Below, one piece after another: positions 40,034-49,254 of a stretch of 64,000 nt of DNA (position 1 is the stretch's first letter; each line of letters begins with the position of its first letter). The position numbers and the translations under genes are program-made. The notes beneath the pieces were generated by a model. The model had not been told where the DNA came from, searched no databases, and worked only from the letters and a program-made list of their open reading frames with translations. The stretch is from NCBI RefSeq assembly GCF_021991835.1, contig NZ_JAHDAU010000006.1, forward strand, positions 124,001 through 188,000, read 5' to 3'. This DNA comes from Polaribacter sargassicola (GTDB lineage Bacteria; Bacteroidota; Bacteroidia; Flavobacteriales; Flavobacteriaceae).

Positions 40034-40046
40034 AATTATTACAATT

Positions 40047-42131
40047 ATGAAAAAAAATCTACTTTTTTTATCACTTTTTTTAACTACCATAATAAGTTTT
40101 GCGCAAGAGCAATATTATAATGGTGTAGATTTAACCAAAGAAGGTTTAGCTTTAAAAGAAGAATTAGCAACAAAAACAATTAATGCACACATTAACTTTT
40201 TAAGTTATACTCCTGGCGTTTGGGAAGCTTTAAAAGTAACAGATCTAAATCCGGAAAACAACCAAGAAGTCTTATTAATATACGGATATGAAGATACTAC
40301 ATCTGGCTTAACAGCAAGAAGAAGAGGTGTAGACGATAATAGTGGAGATCAAGGAGATTGGAACAGAGAACACACTTATGCAAAATCCTTAGGAACACCT
40401 AATTTAGGTTCAACTGGGCCAGGCGCAGATGCACATCATTTAAGACCTTCGGACGTTTCTTATAACAGCCAAAGAGGAAATTTAAAATTTGCAGACGGTT
40501 CTGGTAATTCTGGTAGCGTTTCTGGTGGTTGGTATCCTGGTGATGAATGGAAAGGTGATATTGCTAGAATGATGATGTATATGTACATCCGTTATGGAGA
40601 CCAATGCTTACCTAGTGGAGTTGGTATTGGTAATAGCGCTAATGCTGGTGATGATATGATTGATTTATTCTTAGAATGGAATGTAGAAGACCCTGTTTCT
40701 GATTTTGAAAGACAAAGAAATACATACCACGATTCTAACGCAACGTATGCACAAGGTAACAGAAATCCTTTTATAGATAACGCGTATTTAGCAACAAGAA
40801 TTTGGGGAGGAGAACCTGCAATTGATTCTTGGGGAATTTATATTACTTCTGATGATGAAGCACCAACTGTACCAACAAACGTTTCTTTAAGTAATATTAC
40901 AACATCTACTATAGACGTTTCTTGGACAGCTTCTACAGATAACGAAGCGGTATCTAAATATGAAATTTATGTAGACGGAACTTTAAATGGACAAACTTCT
41001 GATATTAATTATACAATTACAGATTTAACACCTAATACAACTTATGCAATATCTGTATTAGCAAAAGATTTGGCAAGTAATAAATCTGCACAATCTACAG
41101 CTGTAAATGGAACAACTACAACAGATACAACAGCACCAACCATACCTACAAATATTACTATTAGCAATATTTCTGGTACTTCTTTTAAAGTAAACTGGAG
41201 TGCATCTACAGACGATACTGCCGTAACAAGTTATGATATTTATGTTGACGATACTTTTAACGGAAGTACAGAAGAAACGTTTTACACAGTTTCTAATTTA
41301 CAAATATCCACTACTTATAATGTAACTGTTTTGGCTAAAGATGCATCGGGTAATCAATCTGAACAATCTATAGCTATTAATGCAACAACAACTGATGGTT
41401 CTGCCGTTACAAATGAAATATTTTTCTCTGAATATGTAGAAGGTGGTAACTATAGAAAAGCTATAGAAATTGCTAATCTTACAGGTGATGTTGTAGATTT
41501 ATCTATTTATTCAGTTGCCAGACAATCTAATGGATCTTGGGAAACTCCTTTAGTTTTAAGTGGTTATTCTATAGGTATAGATGATGTTTTTGTTATAACT
41601 AATAGTAACACAACAAATCAAACATTAATTGATGAAAGTGATTTAGGAATACCAAATTCTACTCCTATGACTTTTAATGGAGATGATAGAGTTGGTTTAT
41701 TTAAAAATGGTGTTTTAATTGATATTATCGGTGATTTAGACGGTACTTCAAGCTTTGCTCAAGATGTTACACTTAGAAGATTATTAACTATAACAAACCC
41801 AAACACTACTTACACAACTAGCGAATGGGAAGTTTTACCTAAAGATACAGTAGACGGAATTGGTATTTACAACTCTTCTACCGCTAGTACAGATACATCA
41901 ATCTTTGATGCTTTTAAAATGTTTCCAAATCCTGTAGAAAACAAATTAAATTTTAGTACTACAGAAAATTTAACCGTAACTATTTATTCATTAATAGGTA
42001 AATCAATTCAAACATCAGAAATTACAACTATTAATAATACAATTGATGTTTCTAACTTAAAAAAAGGAATTTATCTAGTTAAAATACACAATGGTAATCA
42101 GTTTACAACTAAAAAAATATTGAAGAAATAA
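40047..42131 (+). CDS. T9SS-secreted endonuclease I paralogue (second copy)
   Basis: This 694-residue protein has the same architecture as its upstream neighbour: signal peptide (NLLFLSLFLTTIISFAQ), endonuclease I catalytic domain (DWNREHTYAKSLGTPN with the catalytic His, then ADAHHLRPSDVSYNSQRGN and NPFIDNAYLATRIWGG), two FN3 domains, a lamin-tail-like domain (NEIFFSEYVEGGNYRKAIEI) and a T9SS sorting domain (FDAFKMFPNPVENKLNFS to NQFTTKKILKK). I place the start at 40047 (MKKNLLF) rather than 40020, because the earlier ATG lies in the upstream terminator. The gene pair is a tandem duplication that has diverged mostly in loops of the catalytic domain. Confidence 0.9.
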   Translation: MKKNLLFLSLFLTTIISFAQEQYYNGVDLTKEGLALKEELATKTINAHINFLSYTPGVWEALKVTDLNPENNQEVLLIYGYEDTTSGLTARRRGVDDNSGDQGDWNREHTYAKSLGTPNLGSTGPGADAHHLRPSDVSYNSQRGNLKFADGSGNSGSVSGGWYPGDEWKGDIARMMMYMYIRYGDQCLPSGVGIGNSANAGDDMIDLFLEWNVEDPVSDFERQRNTYHDSNATYAQGNRNPFIDNAYLATRIWGGEPAIDSWGIYITSDDEAPTVPTNVSLSNITTSTIDVSWTASTDNEAVSKYEIYVDGTLNGQTSDINYTITDLTPNTTYAISVLAKDLASNKSAQSTAVNGTTTTDTTAPTIPTNITISNISGTSFKVNWSASTDDTAVTSYDIYVDDTFNGSTEETFYTVSNLQISTTYNVTVLAKDASGNQSEQSIAINATTTDGSAVTNEIFFSEYVEGGNYRKAIEIANLTGDVVDLSIYSVARQSNGSWETPLVLSGYSIGIDDVFVITNSNTTNQTLIDESDLGIPNSTPMTFNGDDRVGLFKNGVLIDIIGDLDGTSSFAQDVTLRRLLTITNPNTTYTTSEWEVLPKDTVDGIGIYNSSTASTDTSIFDAFKMFPNPVENKLNFSTTENLTVTIYSLIGKSIQTSEITTINNTIDVSNLKKGIYLVKIHNGNQFTTKKILKK

Positions 42132-42153
42132 TTTTTATAAAGTAAATTCTTAC

Positions 42154-42181
42154 AAAAAGACTGCTTCGGCGGTCTTTTTTT
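42154..42181 (+). terminator. Terminator with TTCG tetraloop
   Basis: GACTGC (42159-42164) and GCGGTC (42169-42174) close a TTCG tetraloop, extended by A/T pairs into a T-run. It is a textbook intrinsic terminator after the second nuclease gene. Confidence 0.9.
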
Positions 42182-42250
42182 AGTTAATAAACAAGTGAAT
42201 AACTAAAAAATTTCGGTTAAATAATTATTAAGTTTTAAATTGAAAAAAAG

Positions 42251-42258
42251 TAAATTTG
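42251..42258 (+). promoter_or_regulatory. -7 element of purL
   Basis: TAAATTTG matches TAnnTTTG exactly, 34 bases before the purL ATG at 42293. I see no purine-type riboswitch or operator in the short leader. Confidence 0.6.
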
Positions 42259-42292
42259 CATTTTAAAACAAACGCTAACACACAACTCAATA

Positions 42293-45200
42293 ATGATTCA
42301 TTTCTTTGGAAACAAAAACAGTAAAGTATATGCTGTTCAAACAACAAAAGAATTAACTACAGAAACCATTGCAAAATTAACTTGGCTTTTTGCCGATCAA
42401 CCAAAAATAGAAGCAACTTCTATTGATGCATTTTTTGTTGGCCCAAGAGCTGCAATGATTACTCCTTGGAGTACAAACGCTGTAGAAATCACACAAAATA
42501 TGGGTATTTCAGATATCATTAGAATAGAAGAATTTACTTCTGTTGCTAAAGATTTTTCTGATTTTGATCCAATGATTTCAGAAAAATTTGCAACATTAAA
42601 TCAAGAATCATTTACTATTGATATAAAACCAGAACCTATTTTAGAAATAGATGATATTGATGCATACAACCAACAAGAAGGCTTATCTTTAAGTGATGAA
42701 GAAGTTGCTTATTTAGAAAGTGTTGCAGAAAAAATAGGAAGAAAATTAACAGACTCTGAAGTTTTTGGCTTTAGTCAAGTAAACTCAGAACACTGTAGAC
42801 ATAAAATATTTAACGGAACTTTTGTGATTGATGGAGAAGAAATGCCTACTTCTTTATTTAAGTTAATTAAAGAAACTTCTCAACAAAATCCTAATGACAT
42901 AGTTTCTGCATACAAAGACAATGTTGCTTTTATAAAAGGACCAATTGTAGAACAATTTGCCCCAAAAACAGCAGATAAACCAGATTTTTACGAAACAAAA
43001 GATTTTAAATCTGTAATTTCATTAAAAGCAGAAACACATAACTTCCCTACAACTGTAGAGCCTTTTAATGGTGCTGCAACTGGTTCTGGAGGAGAAATTA
43101 GAGACAGGCTTGCAGGTGGTAAAGGTTCTTTACCTTTGGCAGGAACAGCTGTTTACATGACTTCTTATTCTCGTTTGGAAGAAAAAAGACCTTGGGAACA
43201 AAAATTTGAAGCAAGAGATTGGTTATACCAAACTCCTATGGATATTTTAATAAAAGCATCTAACGGAGCGTCTGATTTTGGTAATAAATTTGGCCAACCT
43301 TTAATTACTGGTTCTGTATTAACTTTTGAACACGAAGAAAATGCAGCTTCAAGTGATGCTGCTGCAAGAAAATTAGGTTTCGATAAAGTAATCATGCAAG
43401 CTGGTGGTATTGGATACGGAAAAGCAGAACAAGCTATAAAAGATGCACCAAAAGCAAGTGATAAAATTGTAATTCTTGGTGGTGAAAACTATAGAATTGG
43501 AATGGGTGGTGCAGCAGTTTCATCTGCTGATACTGGTGAATTTGCTTCAGGAATTGAACTAAACGCTGTACAAAGATCAAATCCAGAAATGCAAAAACGT
43601 GCTGCAAATGCTGTTCGTGGAATGGTAGAAAGTGATGAAAACTTTATTGTTTCTATTCACGATCATGGAGCTGGTGGACATTTAAATTGTTTATCAGAAT
43701 TGGTAGAAGAAACTGGTGGTAAAATAGATTTAGATAAATTACCTGTTGGTGATCCTACGTTATCTGCAAAAGAAATTATCGGTAACGAGTCTCAAGAAAG
43801 AATGGGATTGGTAATTGCTGATGAACATTTAGAAACTTTGCATAAAATTGCTGATAGAGAACGTTCTCCTATTTATGATGTTGGTGAAGTTACAGGAAAT
43901 GACAGATTTACTTTTGAGTCTAAAACTACTGGAGAAAAACCAATGGATTTAGCTTTAGAAGACATGTTTGGTTCATCACCAAAAACAATAATGACAGACA
44001 AAACTGTTGTAAGAAAATACAAAAATCCACGTTACAAAACTAAAAACTTACAAATCTATTTAGAACAAGTTTTGCAGTTGGAAGCTGTTGCGTGTAAAGA
44101 TTGGTTAACAAATAAAGTAGATAGATGTGTTGGTGGTAAAGTTGCCAAACAACAATGTGTGGGTCCTTTACAAATTCCGTTAAATAATGTTGGTGTAATG
44201 GCATTAGATTATAACGGAAAAGAAGGTGTTGCTACTTCAATTGGCCACGCTCCTATTTCTGCATTAATTAATCCAGAAGCAGGTAGTAGAAACGCAATTA
44301 CAGAAAGTTTAACCAACATTATTTGGGCTCCTTTAAAAGACAATTTAGCATCTGTTTCTTTATCAGCAAACTGGATGTGGCCTTGTAAAAACGAAGGTGA
44401 AGATGCAAGATTATACAAAGCTGTAAAAGCAGTTTCAGAATTTTCTATTGATTTAGGAATCAATGTTCCTACCGGAAAAGATTCTTTATCAATGAAACAA
44501 AAATACCCTGATGGAGATGTAATTTCTCCAGGAACGGTTATTATTTCTGCTGCGGGTAATTGTAATGAAATTAACAAAGTTGTAGAACCTGTTTTACAGG
44601 TTGATGGAGGAAATATTTATTACATCAACATTTCTCAAGACGAATATAAATTAGGTGGAAGCTCATTCAACCAAGTATTAAATACCATTGGTAATGAAAC
44701 TCCAGATGTTACAAACCCTTCTTATCTTAAAAAAGCTTTTAACACTGTTCAAAAATTAATTAAAAAAGATAAAATTACTGCCGGACATGATATTGCTTCT
44801 GGTGGATTTATTACTACTTTATTAGAAATGTGTTTTGCTGATATTAATTTAGGAGCAGATTTTGATATTTCTGATTTAAACGAAGAAGATTCAATTAAAG
44901 TTTTATTCTCAGAAAATGCTGGTATTGTTTTTCAAGCAGATGCTTCTATAGAAAAAGAACTAGAAGATGCTGGTGTTGCTGTTTTTAAAATAGGAACTGC
45001 AAACAATTCTGGTATCATCAATATTAAAAATAATGAGGATGCATTTACTTTTGATGTTGCTAAATTAAGAGATGTTTGGTACAAAACATCTTTCTTATTA
45101 GATCAAAAACAAACGGCTAATAATTTAGCTCAAGATCGTTTTGATAACTATAAAAAACAACCTTTAACATATAAATTTCCAGCCAATTTTACTGGTAAAT

Positions 45201-45970
45201 TGCCTGTCACTTCGAGCGCAATCGAGAAACCAAAAGCAGCAATTATCCGTGAAAAAGGTTCAAATTCTGAAAGAGAAATGGCAAATGCCATGTATTTAGC
45301 TGGTTTTGATGTAAAAGATGTACACATGACCGATTTAATATCTGGTCGAGAAACTTTAGAAGACATTCAGTTTATTGGAGCTGTTGGTGGTTTTTCTAAT
45401 TCTGATGTTTTAGGTTCTGCAAAAGGTTGGGCAGGTGCTTTTAAATACAACGAAAAAGCAAATACTGCATTAAAAAACTTCTTTAAAAGAGAAGATACTT
45501 TATCGGTAGGTATTTGTAATGGTTGCCAACTTTGGATGGAATTAGACTTAATAAACCCAGAGCATAAAGTGCATGGAAAAATGGTACATAATGATTCTCA
45601 AAAACACGAAAGTTCTTTTACATCAGTAAAAATTCAAGAAAATAATTCTGTTATGTTATCTTCTTTAGCGGGTACAGAATTAGGTGTTTGGATTTCTCAT
45701 GGTGAAGGAAAATTCAGTTTACCAGAAGCTGAAGAAAATTATAATATTGTTGCAAAATATGGTTATGAAGGTTACCCAAATAACCCTAATGGTTCTGATT
45801 TTAACACAGCAATGATGTGTGATAAATCTGGTAGACATTTAGTAACTATGCCACATATAGAGCGTTCTACTTTTCAATGGAATTGGGCAAACTACCCAGC
45901 AAATAGAAAAGATGAGGTAACGCCTTGGTTAGAAGCATTTGTAAACGCTAAAAACTGGTTAACAAAATAA
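42293..45970 (+). CDS. purL: Phosphoribosylformylglycinamidine synthase (large, single-chain)
   Basis: This enzyme catalyses the glutamine- and ATP-dependent FGAR to FGAM step of purine synthesis. At 1225 residues it is the long single-chain form, with N-terminal, linker, two-part synthetase (FSQVNSEHCRHKIFNGTF and the AETHNFPTTVEPFNGAATGS segment, here split around residue 250) and C-terminal glutaminase domains. The glutaminase starts near KAAIIREKGSNSEREMANAM, has its nucleophile Cys in SVGICNGCQLWMEL (~1075) and ends GRHLVTMPHIERSTFQW. An in-frame copy of a dispersed palindrome (45205-45229) encodes PVTSSAIEK in the linker just before the glutaminase domain. The single gene has its own promoter and terminator. 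Confidence 0.97.
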   Translation: MIHFFGNKNSKVYAVQTTKELTTETIAKLTWLFADQPKIEATSIDAFFVGPRAAMITPWSTNAVEITQNMGISDIIRIEEFTSVAKDFSDFDPMISEKFATLNQESFTIDIKPEPILEIDDIDAYNQQEGLSLSDEEVAYLESVAEKIGRKLTDSEVFGFSQVNSEHCRHKIFNGTFVIDGEEMPTSLFKLIKETSQQNPNDIVSAYKDNVAFIKGPIVEQFAPKTADKPDFYETKDFKSVISLKAETHNFPTTVEPFNGAATGSGGEIRDRLAGGKGSLPLAGTAVYMTSYSRLEEKRPWEQKFEARDWLYQTPMDILIKASNGASDFGNKFGQPLITGSVLTFEHEENAASSDAAARKLGFDKVIMQAGGIGYGKAEQAIKDAPKASDKIVILGGENYRIGMGGAAVSSADTGEFASGIELNAVQRSNPEMQKRAANAVRGMVESDENFIVSIHDHGAGGHLNCLSELVEETGGKIDLDKLPVGDPTLSAKEIIGNESQERMGLVIADEHLETLHKIADRERSPIYDVGEVTGNDRFTFESKTTGEKPMDLALEDMFGSSPKTIMTDKTVVRKYKNPRYKTKNLQIYLEQVLQLEAVACKDWLTNKVDRCVGGKVAKQQCVGPLQIPLNNVGVMALDYNGKEGVATSIGHAPISALINPEAGSRNAITESLTNIIWAPLKDNLASVSLSANWMWPCKNEGEDARLYKAVKAVSEFSIDLGINVPTGKDSLSMKQKYPDGDVISPGTVIISAAGNCNEINKVVEPVLQVDGGNIYYINISQDEYKLGGSSFNQVLNTIGNETPDVTNPSYLKKAFNTVQKLIKKDKITAGHDIASGGFITTLLEMCFADINLGADFDISDLNEEDSIKVLFSENAGIVFQADASIEKELEDAGVAVFKIGTANNSGIINIKNNEDAFTFDVAKLRDVWYKTSFLLDQKQTANNLAQDRFDNYKKQPLTYKFPANFTGKLPVTSSAIEKPKAAIIREKGSNSEREMANAMYLAGFDVKDVHMTDLISGRETLEDIQFIGAVGGFSNSDVLGSAKGWAGAFKYNEKANTALKNFFKREDTLSVGICNGCQLWMELDLINPEHKVHGKMVHNDSQKHESSFTSVKIQENNSVMLSSLAGTELGVWISHGEGKFSLPEAEENYNIVAKYGYEGYPNNPNGSDFNTAMMCDKSGRHLVTMPHIERSTFQWNWANYPANRKDEVTPWLEAFVNAKNWLTK
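45205..45229. repeat. Dispersed palindrome copy inside the purL reading frame
   Basis: TGTCACTTCGAGCGCAATCG followed by AGAAA resembles the reverse complement of the element at 1141-1165 at 22 of 25 positions. It is read in frame as PVTSSAIEK and uses codons (GTC, TCG, AGC, ATC, GAG) that are rare in this AT-rich genome. Confidence 0.8.
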
Positions 45971-45990
45971 TTTTGCCCTAAAACTATATA

Positions 45991-46018
45991 AAAAAAGGGC
46001 TTTATAAAGCCCTTTTTT
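45991..46018 (+). terminator. Terminator of purL
   Basis: AAAAAAGGGCTTTA and TAAAGCCCTTTTTT form a perfect self-complementary stem followed by T, 20 bases after the purL stop. A TTG at 46018 that opens the next frame lies at its edge and is not a likely start. Confidence 0.9.
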
Positions 46019-46062
46019 TGGCTTTAATAAAAAGTAAAATAACACTATTTAATAAGCAAAAA

Positions 46063-47286
46063 ATGAAAGTTCCAAAGAAATATCAATTCATTGTAGACAT
46101 AGGTAAAGCCTTACATATTTATGGTATTCCGTCTTATAAAATACTATCTTATTTAACACAAGTTGCCAATACTAAAGGCATTACAGGTAGTTTTATGGAT
46201 TTACCTACTTGGATAAATTATGTTTTTTATGAAGATAAAAACTCTTATAATTACATTGAATCTATAGCACCAGGATCTTTAAATTTAGGTGCTTTTTCTA
46301 GAATTGATGAGTTAACTAATAAAGTTATTGATAACAAAATTGAACCAGACGAAATAGACAAAGAATTAAAGATTATTCATGCTAAAACAAAAGAAGTCAA
46401 CCACTTTATACTAACACTCGCTTATGCTTTTGCTGCAGGTTCATTTAGTTTAATGATTGGTACAAACTGGCTTTCTTTTAGTTTTGCTTTGTTGTTAGGT
46501 GCACTTACTTATCTTTTTGTGTATTTAGCCACTAAATCTAAATATATAGAAAACGTATTCGAATCTTTAAGTGCTTTAGTGGTAACCATTATATGTTGCT
46601 TTTTAACCTTTATTTTTCCAGATTTCAATTTAGGATTAACCATATTAGCATCTATAATTATCTTTATTCCTGGATTGGCAATTACTACTGCTCTAGAAGA
46701 AATAACTTCTAAAAATTTGGTAGCAGGAGGAGCAAAACTTTTTGATGCTATGGTTGTTTTATTTAAACAATTTTTTGGAGTGATACTTGGTTTGGGTTTA
46801 ATGACTTCTTTATTGGATATTGATTTAACTCATTATGCTTCTGATATGCCAAAATGGACTTTATTTTTAGCAATTCCTATATTTTCTATTACAGTAATAC
46901 CAATATTTCAAGTGCGTAAAAAAGACATGTTTTTTGGTGTTTTAACAGGCGTTTTGGCTTTTTTTATTACTGTTTTTTTATCATCTGGTTTAGGCATTTT
47001 AGTAAGTACTTTTATTGGAACTTTATCTGTTGTAGGTATTAGTAGGTTGTTTGGGCGAATTTCTAAAACCCCAAAATCTGTTTATTTAACCCAAGGTATT
47101 ATTATGTTAGTGCCAGGTAGTAAATCTTTTATGGGATTAAGCAATTCTTTTTTTAATCCTTCTATTACTGCTTCAGCAAATTTATTTGAAGAAGTTGCCT
47201 TTATATTAATGGCTATTATTGGAGGATTACTTTTTGCTGGTACCTTTAAAGAAAGAAGGCCAAAAAAAGTTAAAAAAACAAATTAA
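46063..47286 (+). CDS. ThrE-type threonine/serine exporter family membrane protein
   Basis: This 407-residue protein has an N-terminal cytoplasmic region of about 120 residues (FIVDIGKALHIYGIPSYKIL) followed by about ten hydrophobic segments. This is the fused ThrE layout (DUF1212 half plus ThrE_2/DUF3815 half). Helpful segments are FAAGSFSLMIGTNWLSFSFA, FIPGLAITTALEEITSKNLV with its conserved P-G and E residues, and ILVSTFIGTLSVVGISRL near the second half. The family exports small amino acids with the proton gradient; the substrate here is inferred only. The start at ATG 46063 is chosen because the longer frame begins in the purL terminator. It stands between two terminators as a single gene. 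Confidence 0.75.
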   Translation: MKVPKKYQFIVDIGKALHIYGIPSYKILSYLTQVANTKGITGSFMDLPTWINYVFYEDKNSYNYIESIAPGSLNLGAFSRIDELTNKVIDNKIEPDEIDKELKIIHAKTKEVNHFILTLAYAFAAGSFSLMIGTNWLSFSFALLLGALTYLFVYLATKSKYIENVFESLSALVVTIICCFLTFIFPDFNLGLTILASIIIFIPGLAITTALEEITSKNLVAGGAKLFDAMVVLFKQFFGVILGLGLMTSLLDIDLTHYASDMPKWTLFLAIPIFSITVIPIFQVRKKDMFFGVLTGVLAFFITVFLSSGLGILVSTFIGTLSVVGISRLFGRISKTPKSVYLTQGIIMLVPGSKSFMGLSNSFFNPSITASANLFEEVAFILMAIIGGLLFAGTFKERRPKKVKKTN

Positions 47287-47293
47287 TAAACTT

Positions 47294-47335
47294 AAAAAAA
47301 ACAGCTTTTAGAAAATTCTAAAAGCTGTTTTTTTT
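47294..47335. terminator. Terminator after the ThrE-type gene
   Basis: Perfect 20-bp arms with a two-base loop centre on CAGCTTTTAGAA/TTCTAAAAGCTG, with an A-run before and a T-run after. It can act in both directions, serving the convergent DUF2807 gene too. Confidence 0.9.
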
Positions 47336-47407
47336 ATTGTGTGTAATTTTTATCAAACTAAAATAGAAAAGCTAAATGCTTTTTCAAAAGTCTAAATATT
47401 AAAATTA

Positions 47408-48154
47408 TTATTGAATTCTTTTAATTTTAGATTCTCCAATAACAAGTCCTTTTTTTAAATCTGCATTTCCTTTATAAAGAACGGTTGCCTCACCATATGC
47501 AGTTACCTTAATTTTTTCTGATGCATTTACTTGAAAAACACCATCTCCATAAGCAGTCAACTTTATTTCTTGTGAAACAACATCTGGCGCCATTATTTTA
47601 CTTGCACCATAAGCGGTTAATTTTTGTTGATTCGCAATTCCTTTTTCTATTTTTAAGAAGCTTTCTCCATAAATAGAAACATCTAACTTATTAACATTAA
47701 TTGTATTAATTACCACTTCCGATTTACCATAAACTCTTAGTTTACAATTATTTTGAACAATAGGAGAATCAAACGTAATTTTTTCTTCACCTCTTAAAGA
47801 AAAGGTATCAACATCTGTATAAGTAATAATCAACCTAACAACTCTATTATTGTATAGAGGTACTTTAGTCTCGTAGTTATTAACTTTTATCTTTTTATTT
47901 TTTGTGTAAGTTTTTGCGCCTTCTAAATACACCTGTAAAGTCCCTTTTTCTATTTCGTACAAAAACTTTTCTCTATCAACAATAATATCATCAATTTCAA
48001 TTTTAGCCTCAGAACCTTTTTTTAAGACAACTTCTATATGCGGGCTGACTATAATTTTATTAAAATTCTGATTAAGCTTTATGGTTTCTTGTGCTTGTAT
48101 ACTTGTACTTATATTTAATAAGAATAAAAAGAAAATAGATAATTTTAATTTCAT
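47408..48154 (-). CDS. Exported DUF2807 (GIN-domain) protein
   Basis: This 248-residue protein has a signal peptide (SIFFLFLLNISTSIQAQ). The rest is made of repeated short beta strands with a G-x-(A/S) rhythm: NFNKIIVSPHIEVVLKKGSE, RVYGKSEVVINTINVNKLDV, IYGESFLKIEKGI, AYGASKIMAPDV, AYGDGVFQVNASEKIKV and AYGEATVLYKGNADL. That is the head-GIN/DUF2807 right-handed beta-helix pattern common in Bacteroidota exported proteins. The function of the family is unknown; it is often called a putative adhesin. It lies downstream of a pair of membrane proteins on the same strand with an 84-base gap and may share their transcript. Confidence 0.8.
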   Translation of the reverse strand: MKLKLSIFFLFLLNISTSIQAQETIKLNQNFNKIIVSPHIEVVLKKGSEAKIEIDDIIVDREKFLYEIEKGTLQVYLEGAKTYTKNKKIKVNNYETKVPLYNNRVVRLIITYTDVDTFSLRGEEKITFDSPIVQNNCKLRVYGKSEVVINTINVNKLDVSIYGESFLKIEKGIANQQKLTAYGASKIMAPDVVSQEIKLTAYGDGVFQVNASEKIKVTAYGEATVLYKGNADLKKGLVIGESKIKRIQ

Positions 48155-48238
48155 GTTTTTTTTATTTTTAGTTAGTTTTAAAAATGCTATTTCTACACAA
48201 AAGACTTTCTATTTTTTATTTTGTGACTCTTTTAAAAC

Positions 48239-48700
48239 TTATTTATTATTTTTCTTTTTCATTCTAGATCTCATTTGCCTTCTTAACAACAAAAATCCGT
48301 TACTAATTCTTCTATTTTTCTTTAAAATAGGTATACTTAAAGTTACTAATAAAGCAATACAAGCCGCAGACCCTAAACCACCACCAAAACCATTAAAATA
48401 AGTACTTGTATTAAAATAAATAATTGTAAAAATTACACCAGAAATACCTATTAAAAAATGATTAGATACTACTTTAGAAGAAACCATACCTATAAACGAA
48501 GCTCCAAAACATACTAACGGTATATTTTCTGTTAAGTATGTTGATAATATTTTTGGAAACAGTAAAACCGATACACTTGCTATTACACCAACTATAGCAG
48601 AAGACCTAACAGGACTTTGTTTCCATTTTATTTGTAAAACAAAAGTTGCTACCGCAGAGCCTCCTCCAATAATTAATAATAATAAAAACTCTAAATCCAT
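48239..48700 (-). CDS. Integral membrane protein, partner B of a GFGG pair
   Basis: This 153-residue protein has four or five membrane segments (LEFLLLLIIGGGSAVATFVL; SAIVGVIASVSVLLFPKIL; IPLVCFGASFIGMVSS; FLIGISGVIFTIIYF; LGSAACIALLVTLSIPIL) and a strongly basic cytoplasmic tail (RRQMRSRMKKKNNK). A glycine-rich stretch YFNGFGGGLGSAACIAL sits before the last segment. The same arrangement, FIGM ... ~40 residues ... F-x-GFGG-x-LG, occurs in the upstream gene product. I do not recognise the family. It overlaps the upstream gene by 10 bases, so the two are translated together and probably form a hetero-oligomer. Transport is the likeliest role, but this is inference. Confidence 0.7.
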   Translation of the reverse strand: MDLEFLLLLIIGGGSAVATFVLQIKWKQSPVRSSAIVGVIASVSVLLFPKILSTYLTENIPLVCFGASFIGMVSSKVVSNHFLIGISGVIFTIIYFNTSTYFNGFGGGLGSAACIALLVTLSIPILKKNRRISNGFLLLRRQMRSRMKKKNNK

Positions 48701-49254
48701 TGAGAAATTAAATAGGTTATAAAAAAAGCAATAGCAACACCTCCAAAAGCTAAAGTACCTAACTTACCTCCAAAACCATGAAAAGTATCTTTTGTACCCA
48801 CCAGCATAAAACCTGTTATAACACTTGCTAATGCAATAAAAATATAATCTGGTGCTATACTAGCATTTGTCATTCCTACAAAAGTACCACAGTAAACAGC
48901 TGTAGGCATCCCTTTAATAAAAGCATTATCCTTAAAAAAGTTAGGTATAAAACTAACAAATAAGCCAACAGAACTAGCTGCTAAAACTGTATTAATCCCC
49001 AATGAAGTACTTAAAACATAGGTTATAATTGCCCCAAAAAAAACAAAAGCAACCGTTAATACATGCTCTAAATCGTGATTTTCTGCCTTTAAAGATGTTT
49101 TTTTGTAAGTTACAATTAATAAAACAATTGCAATTAGAACAAAAATTGAAACAAAAAAATTATTCTGTTTTTCGAATAAAATAGCTGCTAAAAAACCAAG
49201 ATGACTTAATATAATTAGAAAAAAAGAAAGTCGTTTTATATGCTTTTTTATCAT
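48691..49254 (-). CDS. Integral membrane protein, partner A of a GFGG pair
   Basis: This 187-residue protein has six or seven membrane segments, for example LSFFLIILSHLGFLAAILF, FFVSIFVLIAIVLLIVTY, VLTVAFVFFGAIITYVLS and LGTLAFGGVAIAFFITYLI. Near the C-terminus, GTFVGMTNASIAPDY is followed ~40 residues later by TFHGFGGKLGTLAFGG. This parallels FGASFIGMVSS and YFNGFGGGLGSAAC of the downstream protein, so the two genes look like old duplicates or two halves of one transporter. The family is not recognised. The gene is divergent from an AraC-type regulator, with 244 bases between the starts, which may control the pair. Confidence 0.7.
   Translation of the reverse strand: MIKKHIKRLSFFLIILSHLGFLAAILFEKQNNFFVSIFVLIAIVLLIVTYKKTSLKAENHDLEHVLTVAFVFFGAIITYVLSTSLGINTVLAASSVGLFVSFIPNFFKDNAFIKGMPTAVYCGTFVGMTNASIAPDYIFIALASVITGFMLVGTKDTFHGFGGKLGTLAFGGVAIAFFITYLISQWI

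Noticed and set aside
40020..40046. Alternative upstream start for the second endonuclease I gene
   Set aside because: The ATG lies within the terminator hairpin of the preceding gene, and the signal peptide begins properly at 40047.
44209..44577. 122-codon minus-strand frame inside purL
   Set aside because: It is opposite a highly conserved enzyme-coding region and has no features of its own.
46018..46062. Alternative TTG start for the ThrE-type gene
   Set aside because: It lies at the edge of the purL terminator; ATG 46063 gives the normal family N-terminus.
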